From Pelargonium nanum (taxonomy: Eukaryota; Streptophyta; Magnoliopsida; Geraniales; Geraniaceae), in NCBI GenBank assembly GCA_036897485.1, contig JAYMTF010000863.1, positions 1 to 29,035 on the forward strand: a stretch of DNA of 29,035 nucleotides. The letters run 5' to 3'. The notes under the pieces are model-generated. The model was not told where the DNA came from and did no database searches. It saw only the letters and a program-made list of their open reading frames with translations. Every line of letters begins with the position of its first letter. The stretch's first letter is position 1. Position numbers and translations under genes: made by a program. This document shows, in pieces, positions 11,447 to 22,108 of this stretch.

Positions 11447-11545
11447 TTACAATTAAGACTTATCACCTCTTCGCATATGCGTTTTTAGTGGGGATCAAAC
11501 TTGAGAGTTCTTCCCACAATCTTAACATGTGTTGCCAACTAAACC
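11447..11545 (+). repeat. Dispersed repeat, copy 2
   Basis: It matches the copy at 7415-7500 in order and spacing: a TTAG-start, ACAATTAAGACT, a CT-rich middle, and GGGGATCAAAC. It is more diverged toward its 3' side. The family is not identified. Confidence 0.5.
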
Positions 11546-11724
11546 ACATGTGCATCTTTTCAAATCAATTTATGCATTCCTCTATAAATTTATCATCACT
11601 AATTTGCCACAATATTATAAATCTTTGTATACATCAAACTATTTGAAGCGGAGGCCTTAGAGTATGTGTGTGTAGACACGCATTGTTAGAGAGGCGCTGC
11701 AACGCACACATATTAGAGGTAAGC

Positions 11725-11823
11725 ATGTCTTGCTTGGAGACCAAAATGTTGGTTAGGTGCACAAATATTGAAGAGGCAAGGCATCTATTTGGTAAGGTTT
11801 TGCGTGTGAGATTTGATGTTTGA
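11725..11823 (+). pseudogene. Pentatricopeptide-repeat-like fragment (32 aa)
   Basis: A 33-codon frame holds the stretch KMLVRCTNIEEARHLFGK. Its spacing (LV...C.NIEEAR.LF.K) resembles one PPR motif of the plant PLS type, where LVxMYxKCGxIxxARxLFDxM is typical. There is no second repeat before or after it. It is best read as a scrap of a PPR gene, or as chance resemblance. Confidence 0.3.
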
Positions 11824-12762
11824 TTGATGAGCCGGTTTGAGATTTTTCATAGTTAGTGTAATCTTTGGAGGTCTTTGTGAGTTGTGACAGATCTGGCTTA
11901 GTGATCTACTGCAACTTAAATAAATTTGCTTTACATTTAATTTTGAGGTTAATATTCAGCTTTATTGACCAATATAATTTAATGATGTCTCACTACTGGT
12001 GACTAGTTTCAAATCAAATTTATCTTGATTTAAGATCCCGATACTCAAATAAAAAAAAATGCCTCGAACAAATCGAAGAACACGTTATGCTCTAAATTTT
12101 AATGAATTTTAATAAAATATCTTATCTTAATCAGTGACTTAAAATAAAAAAAATAATCATGATACACCCACAATCTCATATCTAAATGGAAATTACCATT
12201 GAACCCCCAAAAGAATAAGATAAGGACTCATTTGGGTAAACGGGTCAAAACCAACCGGCCACACCAATTTGCAAAATGGGTCGGACCCATCATGATACGG
12301 TTCCTCTCTCCAAGGACCAAACTTGATACCTTCTGTGTTCGCAGACTTTCGATGAAAAGCGAAAGCATAAGAAACAACGTAAAAAAAAAACACACAAATC
12401 ACAATCCACCACCGACCACCATAGCCTCCGATTCACTTTAAGCACATCAAATTCACATTTAGCATCAACCATTTATATAAACAGGTCTCGATTTTGCTTC
12501 CTCAAATTCTACTTTTTTGGGGCAAAAAGCTGTTGCATATTGTGCTTGTTACCGACCACAATTGAAATTCCATTTTCTCTCTGGATTCAATTTCCGATTC
12601 ATTTCCGTGGTTTTTGGCTGATGAATCTATCTGGGTTTGCTTCAAAATCTGGAATTTGGGTTGAATTTTTTTTCTGAATAGAAGTACGGTTTCTTTAATT
12701 TCCATGGTTTTCGGCTGAGAAATTGATTGGGTCTGCATCGGAATTGATTGCCCACAACCCGA

Positions 12763-15700
12763 ATGGCCTCTAGAAGCTTGGTTTCGGTGTCTGGTTCATC
12801 GTTCATTCCTTTGACTGCGTCGAATGGCTTCTCTCGATTCAGTAGAGTTGCTGTTTTGAGTGAGAAGATGCTTAATTGTTCTAAGCCGAGGAAGGAGCAG
12901 ATAAAGGTTGCTTGTGCTTGTATGGCTCCTCCGCGGGACTTGGGAAAAGAGGAATTTTCAGCAGCCAAATTCAATGTAATATGCTTCTATCCCAAGTTTT
13001 GCATTTGGGTTGCTACAATTTTTGTGCTTTTAAGTTTCAGTAGGCTTGAATTTGTCAGCATTTTGATGAAATTATACTTTGGATATGATTGTCATTGTTT
13101 ATGCAATTTCATCACTTTTGAAATACTCATCTCTATATCAAAAAAATGCTCATTTCAGCTTGATCTTACAATGCATGCCTTTTGCTTTCACAATGTTTAA
13201 ATTCAGTTGCTTGTTCTTCTTATTTTTATAAGATGATGGACCTTTTGAATACAGTTAGTTTAGCATGATGGACCTCTTGTGCAATGAAAATATATATGTT
13301 CAGAATTTGGAATGGTAAATCTATCTTAGGAAGGTGACTCTCCTATCTGTTATTTCATTTTTTGAGTTTGGTTGGGTAGTAGTGAAAGAAGTAAAGAAAC
13401 TGGGTAGCTCTTTTGACTTGTTTTTATCCTTTGTATCTTATTTGCTCTTTTGAAACGACGTGTGGTTTGAAATTGTAGAAATTTTGTTGAAGTCGTTATC
13501 CTTCCCCACCTAGTTAGGGGATTATCGGAAAGTAGAATACCATGGAAGATGGGGAGAAACGCTATTCCTTCCGCTCCCTTACTAATCTTTATTGTAAACT
13601 CGTCCTGTACTTGCTGTATTACATTTGAGTCATTTGGCTATAATTTTCTTTTATTGTCTACTTCCTAGATTTTAGTTGGATATTGGAACTGTGAAATTTG
13701 ATGATTTGAGTTTGTTTTTATATTTTCCGGAATTCACAATGTGATCTATCCGCTTAAATTTCAGTATTTTGAAGTTTGGTTAGCTTTACTATGGTGGCTT
13801 ACCTGGATTCTATCATTAGGATTTTTCTAAATCAGAGAACTTGAACTCTGGACGGGAGCCTGATGATGATTCTGATGTTCTTATAGAGTGTAGAGATGTC
13901 TACAAATCATTTGGTGAGAAGCATATCTTGAGAGGCGTGAGCTTCAAGGTGAAGTGTTCAGATGTCTCACGTTTGATACAACTGAGATTTTTTTTATTAT
14001 CTCTTCTTTGTGGCTGTTCTATCTATTGAACTATGTCTATACCCATTCTCGCATTGTAGATTAGACAAGGTGAGGCCGTTGGAATAATTGGTCCTTCTGG
14101 AACTGGTAAATCTACAATTCTTAAGATTATGGCAGGTCTTCTTGCTCCAGACAAGGTAAATGACTGAATCTTGTTGGGTTAATATATTACTCATTGGGTT
14201 CTCTTATATTGACTTACTGTATTGTCCAATGGGAAGGGAGAGGTTTTCATTCGAGGCAGAAAGAGAGACGGTTTGATTAGTGACGAGGAGATATCTGGTC
14301 TTCGAATTGGATTGGTAATTTTAATCTTTCGCTTGTAAATTCTGGTAGTTTCTGGGAATCTTATTTAAGCTTACAACTATCTCTTAACAGGTATTTCAAA
14401 GTGCGGCACTTTTTGATTCTTTAACCGTTCGTGAAAATGTTGGTTTCCTTCTGTAAGAGACTATCTCGGTTATCTTTCGGAATAATTCGATACTGTATTT
14501 TGTTCTTTTCCTCCTATGGAATGAAGAATCTTTTTCTTAATTGAATGGTATTTTGAGATAAAGAGTTTTTTAAGTGTTTTCTTTTAATCAATTGTTTAGG
14601 TATGAAAATTCAAGCATGCCTGAAGATCAAATTTCGGAACTTGTGACAGAAAACTTGGAAGCTGTTGGCTTAAAGGTAGGGTTGAAATGTTAGTTTAAAA
14701 GGGTGAGCAATAAGATGGTGGTTCTTTCTTTTGTGTTACTATTGGGTGTTACTTCCATACTCACTGCTGTAACCTATAATGGCGATGCAATGTGTACTTA
14801 AATCTAGGCCCTCTTCCACCCATTCCACGGGTGCCCAAAAGAAAAGGTCTCACTTTAAACTTTTCTTTTTCCCAGGGAGTTGAGGATCGCTTACCTTCTG
14901 AGTTGTCTGGTGGAATGAAGAAGCGAGTCGCTTTAGCTCGATCTATAATTTGTGATACCACAAAGGAAGCTATAGAGCCAGAGGTACGTAGATGAAATAG
15001 ATCACTCTCTTGCACAAAGGCATTTGTGCATCATATTTGATGGATAAACAGTGTGTGTCCTGTGATTCTTATAGTTTCCCTCTATGATTGAAGGTATTAA
15101 TTTTGATAATATGTATGTTGTGGTTAATTATATGGTCTGACAATTCACACTGCCCTTTATGTTCTCTTTGCGTCTTTATGTTCATGCTGCTTAGAGCGCT
15201 ATGTACATACAATGATTTTTAATCAAGAAAATGTTTTTTTTCTTCATGCAACTAATGTCCTGGTGTCGGTAGCCTTTCTGTGCTCATGGACATTTTTAGA
15301 CTATTGAGCGTTGAGTCATTGACCTTTCTTTCTCGTACCCCAAACAGGTGCTCTTGTACGATGAACCAACAGCTGGACTTGATCCCATTGCATCTACTGT
15401 TGTTGAAGATCTCATTCGCTCTGTTCATAAGAAAGATGAGGATGATCTCAGAAAACCTGGGAGCATCGCGTCTTATGTGGTTGTTACTCACCAACATAGT
15501 ACAATTAGAAGAGCTGTTGACAGGTTATTCTTCATCCAAATCTGTTTATTTTATTCTTTCTGTTGGTACATTTTGTTGTCCCCTCAACAAGGAATTTACT
15601 TCATATGTATAGGTTGGTGTTTCTTCATGATGGGAAAATTGTCTGGGAAGGGATGACTCAAGAGTTCACGACATCTACTAACCCGATTGTTCAACAGGTA

Positions 15701-16079
15701 ATGGCTGAATACTTCTCGAAATTCTTAACTCTTAGCTTTAAATCCTTTACTATAATCACCCATGCCACTTTCAAAATATACCTAAATTCTCTAGCTAAGG
15801 AATTAGAAGTTCGTTAGCTTTTTCCCCGAACGATTTATTTTTCAGTGCAGAAATGAGAGAAATTTGGTAATATAAAACATATGTTCAAATTTTTTTGATT
15901 TAAATGATCTTATTGGTGAGGACACGACATGTTTAAGCTATACACAGTTCCCAAAGTACGGCATGATAGGTGATTATGCTTGATACATTTGATGTCCGAT
16001 TTATAAAATCACTCTCGTTTTTTGTTCTACAACCTTTCAGTTTGCATCTGGGAGCTTGGATGGGCCGATAAGATATTAG
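12763..16079 (+). CDS. TGD3: TGD3 ATPase of the chloroplast inner-envelope lipid importer (10 exons, 347 aa)
   Basis: Exons are 12763-12975, 13838-13948, 14060-14155, 14237-14314, 14391-14452, 14600-14675, 14876-14983, 15348-15523, 15613-15697 and 16041-16079. Phases agree throughout. It is the ATP-binding subunit (ABCI13 type) that powers the TGD1-TGD2-TGD3 complex moving ER-derived phosphatidate into plastids. Visible motifs are Walker A GPSGTGKST (119-127), Q-loop Gln169, signature LSGGM (222-226), Walker B LLYDEP (250-255) and switch His296. The first 71 residues are a Ser/Arg-rich transit peptide and the tail is GSLDGPIRY. A preceding in-frame TTG at 12748 was rejected in favour of the ATG at 12763. 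The exon 1-2 junction is the least certain: acceptors AG at 13834-13835 and 13836-13837 compete, and only the second keeps frame with the donor at 12976. Confidence 0.93.
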
Positions 16080-17056
16080 CACGCGCCCACGTATATGTAC
16101 TGAGGAAGTGATTCATTTTATGCTGGTGGAGGATCCAAGCAAGAATGATCAGAAGCTATTCGAACGGTGCTATGCAGATTTGGTTGCCTCCACCCGACCT
16201 TCAGAATAAGGAGAGCCAAAACCTTTTGCCCGAAAAGGAAATCATAAGGCGCAACCTGGATTCGGAGCCTGTTTGCATCAATGCATGGACACAGATGCTT
16301 GCAGGATAATTTTAGTCTTCTATTGTTGAATCAGTGTTTTGTTTTTCTTGATCGGTTTAGCTTTGAGTAATGAAACTAGCCATTGTTTTATGCCCATTTA
16401 TAGGTAATGGAAACAGATTCACAAAAGACTTTAGTTGGTGCAAGAAAACCTATATATCTCATTGTGGCTACATAGATGGTACTATTTTCATGAGTAAGAA
16501 GAATACTCCATTACTCCACTACTCACAAAATGAGGTGTTTTTGTTGAATTTTTTAATCTCAAAATGAGTATTTTGTTTTCTTTCAAGAAGTTATTATGAA
16601 TATTCTTATAATAAGTTTGTATCATAAGGTTGTTATAAAAACAAAGAAATAAGAGTAAAAACATATATATTTGCTACAACACGGCACGTGTATAGTAAGT
16701 CTTATAAATCGGACGCTTCGCACCAAAAATTCATAAGGGAGTTGTGGTTATTATATATGTCGAGTTATTATTCGCTTAAATTTTAATGTTAAACCACAAA
16801 ATATGAAAACATATGTGTAATGTAGATTGTCAAATTACTTTGTACATCAAATTTTGCACAAAATTTGAGACATTTATCATTTTCCAATAAATGATATTTT
16901 TTGTTGATTTGATTACGAACGAATCATGTGAGGGATAAACTTGAACTTCAAACACTGGAGTAGCAGACAAAAAAAAAATCCACTTGACTGATTCACTGAA
17001 CCCAGACATTTTTTTTTTCATCGGCGTCGACACTCCTCAAATCGTCAATCTTCAAG
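16080..17056. other. TGD3 3' UTR and OXP1 upstream region
   Basis: The first 250 bases or so are probably TGD3 3' UTR. The remainder is AT-rich and leads to the OXP1 leader near 17000-17056. It has a CACGTG G-box at 16685-16690 and a short perfect palindrome around 16848-16869. No coding frame is convincing. Confidence 0.5.
16685..16690 (+). promoter_or_regulatory. G-box upstream of OXP1
   Basis: CACGTG lies roughly 350 bases before the inferred OXP1 first exon. G-boxes bind bZIP and bHLH factors in plants. The match is direct; its use is inferred. Confidence 0.3.
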
Positions 17057-17414
17057 GTTCGTTCATCGATCTTCTCTCTTATTCTACGGTGACATTAGAT
17101 GATTACAACTTTTGGGTGTTCTTTGATGCTCTTATACTATACCTATAACTGTCCGTTCAAGCTTCGATTTTGTTATTTACTTTGATATGTAGGTCTATAT
17201 GCGATTATGGGTTTCAATCTAATGATCTGAATATAGTCCTCTGACGTGTATACATAAATGGGTTTGCTTCCAATTTCTTTAAGAAATCGAGAAATGAGAA
17301 ATGGGTGTTGTAGAAATGGGTTTTGATTAATCTGACTTTTTGATTAATTTTCAATTTGGTTTATTTGTATTGTTGAGTCCATGATCAAAATGTTTCCTTT
17401 TTCCTTTTTGTTAG
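17057..17414 (+). other. 5' UTR intron of OXP1
   Basis: A donor TTCAAG/GTTCGT at 17057 pairs with an acceptor at the end of TTTTTGTTAG (17414), 13 bases before the ATG. The enclosed sequence is T-rich like other introns here. This puts the only intron of the gene in its leader. Confidence 0.6.
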
Positions 17415-17427
17415 ATTTGACACAGAT

Positions 17428-20400
17428 ATGGGAAGTCTCCATGAAGAGAAGCTTAGGTTTTGTATAGACAGAGGTGGTACCTTCACTGATGTTTATGCCG
17501 AAGTCCCGGGTCGAAGTGATGGTAGAGTGTTGAAGCTTTTGTCTGTCGATCCATCAAACTATGATGATGCTCCGGTTGAAGGGATTAGGAGGATTCTTGA
17601 AGAATATACGGGGCAGAAAATTCCCCGGTCTTCGAAAATTCCTACTGATAAGATAGAGTGGATCAGGATGGGCACTACCGTGGCCACGAATGCACTTTTG
17701 GAGAGGAAGGGGGAGAGAATTGCGCTGTGTGTCACTCGGGGTTTCAAGGATCTGCTGCAGATTGGTAATCAGGCTCGTCCCAACATCTTTGACCTCACTG
17801 CGTCGAAACCCTCAAATCTATACGAGGAGGTTATAGAGGCAGATGAGAGAATTGAGCTTGCTACTGGTAGTGAGGTGGATGGTCAGTCGTTGGTCGAAGG
17901 GATTTCGGGGGAACTAGTAAAGGTTGTTAAGCCACTTGATGAAGAGGCTTTGAAGCCTTTACTGAACAGTCTATTGGAGAAAGGGATTAGCTGTCTGGCT
18001 GTTGTGTTATTGCACTCTTACACTTATCCACAACATGAAATAGCTGTTGAGAAGTTAGCTATGAGTTTGGGCTTCAGGCATGTTTCGTTATCGTCGGCTT
18101 TGACTCCCATGGTTCGAGCTGTTCCTCGTGGTCTTACTGCTAGTGTGGATGCGTACTTGACTCCGGTTATCAAGGAGTACTTATCAGGGTTTATATCGAG
18201 ATTTGATGAAGGATTGGGGAAGGTGAATGTTTTGTTTATGCAGTCAGATGGAGGACTGGCACCTGAAAATAGATTTTCAGGTCACAAAGCTGTGTTGTCG
18301 GGTCCTGCAGGTGGAGTTGTTGGTTACTCACAGACTCTTTTTGGGCTTGAAACAGAGAAGCCGTTGATTGGGTTTGACATGGGTGGTACATCCACAGATG
18401 TGAGTCGATATGCTGGAAGTTATGAACAAGTTATAGAAACTCAGATAGCTGGAGCTATAATCCAAGCACCTCAGCTTGACATTAACACTGTAGCTGCTGG
18501 TGGTGGATCAAAGTTGAAGTTTCAGTTTGGAGCTTTCCGGGTGGGACCTGAATCGGTAGGTGCACATCCAGGTCCTGTGTGCTACCGGAAAGGAGGGGAA
18601 TTGGCAGTTACAGATGCAAATCTGATCCTCGGATATGTCATTCCTGATTATTTTCCTTCCATATTTGGCCCCAATGAAGACCAGCCTTTAGATGTCACGG
18701 CAACCAGAGGAGCATTCGAGAAACTTGCCAAGGAAATAAATACCTACAGGAAGAGCCAAGATCCATCAGCAAAGGACATGACTGTGGAGGAGATTGCCCT
18801 TGGTTTTGTGAATGTTGCTAATGAGACAATGTGCCGTCCAATACGACAATTGACTGAGATGAAGGGCCATGAGACTAGGAACCATGCTCTTGCTTGCTTT
18901 GGAGGTGCTGGGCCACAACACGCCTGTGCTATTGCGAGGTCATTGGGCATGAAAGAGGTTCTGATTCACAGGTTTTGTGGGATCTTAAGTGCATACGGAA
19001 TGGGGTTGGCTGATGTTATAGAAGAGGCACAGGAGCCTTATGCTGCTGTTTATGGTCATGAATCCGTTCTGGAGGCATCTAGAAGAGAATCTATTTTACT
19101 GAAGCAAGTAAAGCAGAACCTGCAAGAGCAAGGATTCAGAGAAGAAAATGTCAAGACTGAAACATATTTGAATTTAAGGTATGAAGGTACAGATACCGCT
19201 ATCATGGTAAAGAAACAAGTTAATGAAGATGGGCTGGGATGTGACTACGCTGTTGAGTTTGTGAAGCTGTTTCAGCAAGAGTATGGATTTAAACTACAGA
19301 ACAGGAATATTCTTATATGTGATGTAAGAGTTCGTGGCATAGGAGTTACTAATATATTGAAGCCAAGAGCTCTTGAAGCTGCTTCAATCACCCCTCATGT
19401 TGAAGGCCAATACAAGGTTTATTTTGGAAACCGGTGGCATGACACCCCTTTATACAATCTTGAGAATCTCAGATATGGCAATGTCATGGCTGGTCCTGCT
19501 ATCATCATGAATGGGAATAGTACCGTGATAATTGAACCCAACTGTAAAGCTATTATAACCAAGTATGGAAACATAAAAGTTGAGTTGGAGTCAATTTCAA
19601 GCACCTTGAAAGTATCGGAAAATGTTGCAGATGTTGTACAGCTCTCAATCTTCAATCACAGGTTCATGGGGATAGCTGAACAGATGGGACGAACCCTACA
19701 GAGAACTTCCATATCAACAAATATCAAGGAACGGCTAGATTTCTCATGTGCTCTCTTCGATCCAGAGGGTGGACTGGTTGCTAATGCTCCTCATGTTCCG
19801 GTGCACTTAGGAGCTATGTCCAGCACTGTCCAATGGCAGCTCAAGTATTGGGGCAATAATTTGTCCGAGGGAGATGTCTTGGTCACAAATCATCCTTGTG
19901 CTGGAGGTAGCCATCTTCCCGATATAACTGTTGTCACTCCTGTTTTTGATAAAGGGAAGCTTGTGTTCTTCGTGGCAAGCAGAGGGCATCATGCTGAGAT
20001 TGGAGGTATTACTCCTGGAAGTATGCCGCCTTTTTCGAAATCCATATGGGAAGAAGGGGCTGCAATTAAAGCATTTAAGCTTGTAGAGAAAGGGGTATTC
20101 CAAGAAGAAGGAATTTCCAAGCTTCTGCAGTTCCCTAATTCTGATGACTCAGCTCATACCATTCCAGGAACACGCAGGCTTCAAGATAATTTGTCAGATC
20201 TTCACGCACAAGTAGCTGCGAACCAGAGAGGAATTTCTCTTATCAAAGAGCTTATTGAGCAGTATGGTTTGGACACTGTTCAGGCTTACATGACTTATGT
20301 GCAGCTTAATGCAGAGGAAGCGGTGAGAGAAATGCTCAAGTCAGTTGCTTCTAGGGTTTCATCTCATTCGGGTAAATCAGGAAACATAAATGCTGTAACA

Positions 20401-21225
20401 ATTGAAGAGGAGGATTACATGGATGACGGCTCTGTTATTCATCTGAAGCTCACTATTGATTCAGAGAAAGGAGAAGCAATTTTCGATTTTGGTGGGACAA
20501 GCCCTGAGGTTTATGGGAATTGGAATGCCCCAGAAGCCGTTACAGCTGCTGCTGTCATATACTGCCTTCGCTGTCTGGTGGATGTTGATATTCCTCTCAA
20601 CCAGGGTTGTTTGGCTCCTGTGAAAATCCATATTCCGCCTGGTTCATTCCTTTCCCCAAGTGATAAGGCTGCTGTTGTTGGAGGTAATGTTCTCACATCT
20701 CAAAGGGTAACTGATGTTGTCCTCACAGCATTTCAGGCTTGTGCTTGCTCCCAGGGTTGCATGAACAATCTCACGTTTGGAGATGAAACCTTCGGTTACT
20801 ATGAAACAATTGGAGGCGGAAGTGGGGCTGGTCCTAGCTGGGATGGAACCAGTGGAATCCAGTGCCATATGACCAATACACGAATGACTGATCCAGAGAT
20901 TTTCGAGCAGAGATATCCGGTAATTCTGCATAAATTTGGGCTCAGAGAGAACAGTGGCGGAGATGGACTTCATAGAGGAGGTGATGGACTTGTCAGGGAG
21001 ATAGAGTTCAGGCGACCAATTGTAGTGAGCGTTTTATCAGAGAGGCGTGTTCATGCGCCAAGAGGATTGAATGGAGGGAGAGAAGGCGCTCGTGGAGCCA
21101 ATTACCTCATCACAAAAGACAAACGGAGAGTTTACCTTGGAGGCAAAAACACCATTGAAGTGCAGTCTGGAGAAATTCTTCAAATATTGACTCCTGGTGG
21201 TGGTGGATGGGGCTCTTCCCCTTGA
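17428..21225 (+). CDS. OXP1: 5-oxoprolinase, ATP-dependent (1265 aa, single coding exon)
   Basis: The enzyme converts 5-oxo-L-proline to L-glutamate using ATP. In plants this is the main cytosolic step that recovers glutamate during glutathione breakdown. The uninterrupted frame matches the usual length of plant OXP1 (about 1266 residues in Arabidopsis, also without coding introns). Residues 9-215 form the hydantoinase A N-terminal region with the phosphate-binding DRGGTFTDV (14-22). About 235-535 form the hydantoinase A core with [10 protein letters not shown] (292-301) and the second phosphate loop DMGGTSTDV near 318. From about 735 the hydantoinase B half begins ([12 protein letters not shown]) and ends in the family's Gly-rich LTPGGGGWG. 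There is no targeting signal. The start at 17428 is the first ATG after the leader intron and precedes the conserved domain by only a few residues. Confidence 0.97.
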   Translation: MGSLHEEKLRFCIDRGGTFTDVYAEVPGRSDGRVLKLLSVDPSNYDDAPVEGIRRILEEYTGQKIPRSSKIPTDKIEWIRMGTTVATNALLERKGERIALCVTRGFKDLLQIGNQARPNIFDLTASKPSNLYEEVIEADERIELATGSEVDGQSLVEGISGELVKVVKPLDEEALKPLLNSLLEKGISCLAVVLLHSYTYPQHEIAVEKLAMSLGFRHVSLSSALTPMVRAVPRGLTASVDAYLTPVIKEYLSGFISRFDEGLGKVNVLFMQSDGGLAPENRFSGHKAVLSGPAGGVVGYSQTLFGLETEKPLIGFDMGGTSTDVSRYAGSYEQVIETQIAGAIIQAPQLDINTVAAGGGSKLKFQFGAFRVGPESVGAHPGPVCYRKGGELAVTDANLILGYVIPDYFPSIFGPNEDQPLDVTATRGAFEKLAKEINTYRKSQDPSAKDMTVEEIALGFVNVANETMCRPIRQLTEMKGHETRNHALACFGGAGPQHACAIARSLGMKEVLIHRFCGILSAYGMGLADVIEEAQEPYAAVYGHESVLEASRRESILLKQVKQNLQEQGFREENVKTETYLNLRYEGTDTAIMVKKQVNEDGLGCDYAVEFVKLFQQEYGFKLQNRNILICDVRVRGIGVTNILKPRALEAASITPHVEGQYKVYFGNRWHDTPLYNLENLRYGNVMAGPAIIMNGNSTVIIEPNCKAIITKYGNIKVELESISSTLKVSENVADVVQLSIFNHRFMGIAEQMGRTLQRTSISTNIKERLDFSCALFDPEGGLVANAPHVPVHLGAMSSTVQWQLKYWGNNLSEGDVLVTNHPCAGGSHLPDITVVTPVFDKGKLVFFVASRGHHAEIGGITPGSMPPFSKSIWEEGAAIKAFKLVEKGVFQEEGISKLLQFPNSDDSAHTIPGTRRLQDNLSDLHAQVAANQRGISLIKELIEQYGLDTVQAYMTYVQLNAEEAVREMLKSVASRVSSHSGKSGNINAVTIEEEDYMDDGSVIHLKLTIDSEKGEAIFDFGGTSPEVYGNWNAPEAVTAAAVIYCLRCLVDVDIPLNQGCLAPVKIHIPPGSFLSPSDKAAVVGGNVLTSQRVTDVVLTAFQACACSQGCMNNLTFGDETFGYYETIGGGSGAGPSWDGTSGIQCHMTNTRMTDPEIFEQRYPVILHKFGLRENSGGDGLHRGGDGLVREIEFRRPIVVSVLSERRVHAPRGLNGGREGARGANYLITKDKRRVYLGGKNTIEVQSGEILQILTPGGGGWGSSP

Positions 21226-22019
21226 TTCTTCGAACTGGAGGCAAACTTGCGGCCGTACATGGTCGAGTTTCAAGTAAAATCTGATTTTTCGTGTTGACTG
21301 TTACCTACTAAACTGCATTGGGATCGCTACAAGTCATTTAAATCTCTCTTTTCTGTGATAATAAAAAAGTCTATTAAATTGCCATGCTGATAGACCATTT
21401 CCTATCTTTTTAATGAATCTTGTATCATTTGATTGTGTTGCAAATAAGATGAGAAATGAGAATCTTCTTTGAGAATTAGATCTGTCCATGTCTTGTTGAA
21501 TGAATCTATTTCTGGAACTTTTACCATGATAGTCATTGTTGTCTTCATAGCCAGGGTTTTTGTAATCACTGAAGTCCAAAGCTGAGAAATGAAAAACACT
21601 ACAACATACAATAATGAAACATATTCATGGTGCATCACAATCTCTTGCCATAACAAACCCATCCAATGCCATTTTGGAGGCTAGCATTCTAAACATGAAG
21701 CTCTCTTTACTTTTACAAAATAACAGAATCAAAATGATTTCTTGCAGAAATCAAAAGCTGAGAAACGAAAATGTACATATTCATGTTATCTCAAACTTTG
21801 AAGAAGCAAAATCTTTTTCCATTGAAGCTTTACAGAGACCACATACACATAAAAAAATAAAATAAACACAGCTACATAACTAGTATGTAGCTACTGGATG
21901 AACTAGAACTACCCATCGACCAAGTATATATTAGTAAGCAAGAGCTTATTCTAGAAGAAAGAACTTAAAAATATGAGATACGCTCATCTTCCGTTTTGGC
22001 AAGAAGAAAGGGATTCGGA
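21226..22019. other. OXP1 3' UTR and duplicated 3' flank of PIF1 copy A
   Basis: The first 200-300 bases are probably OXP1 3' UTR. From about 21572 the sequence matches the 3' flank of copy B (24315-24566): GCCATTTTGGAGGCTAG, AACATGAAGCTCTCT, the AAAGCTGAGAAA segment, CATTGAAGCTTTA, and CAGCTACATAACTAGTATG. The AAAGCTGAGAAA...CATATTCATG segment occurs twice here (21572-21629 and about 21748-21790) but once beside B, so the flank itself has been partly duplicated. Confidence 0.6.
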
Positions 22020-22094
22020 AAGCGAAAAATGTATCCCTCTTCCTCTTTTGCTTGATTTCTTAGAAGAATCAATCATATTTGAGCAGCTATATCC
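22020..22094 (-). pseudogene. Decayed C-terminal tail of a fourth PIF1-like copy
   Basis: On the minus strand this stretch reads as SNMIDSSKKSSKRGRGI, which lines up with the last residues of copy B (TNLIDSSDKSSNRGRGI) and less well with copy A. Upstream of it in coding sense there is only the last codons of A, and downstream the similarity ends. It lies in the 3' UTR of A, inside about 200 bases (21898-22098) that the B flank lacks. It is a leftover of an additional helicase unit or of a partial duplication. Confidence 0.6.
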
Positions 22095-22108
22095 CCAATC
22101 AGGATCTT

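Larger units (their letters stand above)
11015..12762. other. Shared upstream region of the divergent FHY1 and TGD3 genes
   Basis: This 1.75-kb spacer separates two divergent genes. It contains the second copy of a dispersed repeat (about 11447-11545) and a small pentatricopeptide-like scrap (11725-11823). The TGD3 leader is probably at about 12480-12762. A near-palindromic GGGTCGGACCCAT around 12279 may be a promoter element. I see no other gene. Confidence 0.5.

Noticed and set aside
12193-12974. Several 60-110-codon frames in the TGD3 upstream region and first exon
   Set aside because: They overlap each other on both strands, lack conserved motifs, and fall in the probable TGD3 promoter, leader or antisense of its transit-peptide exon.
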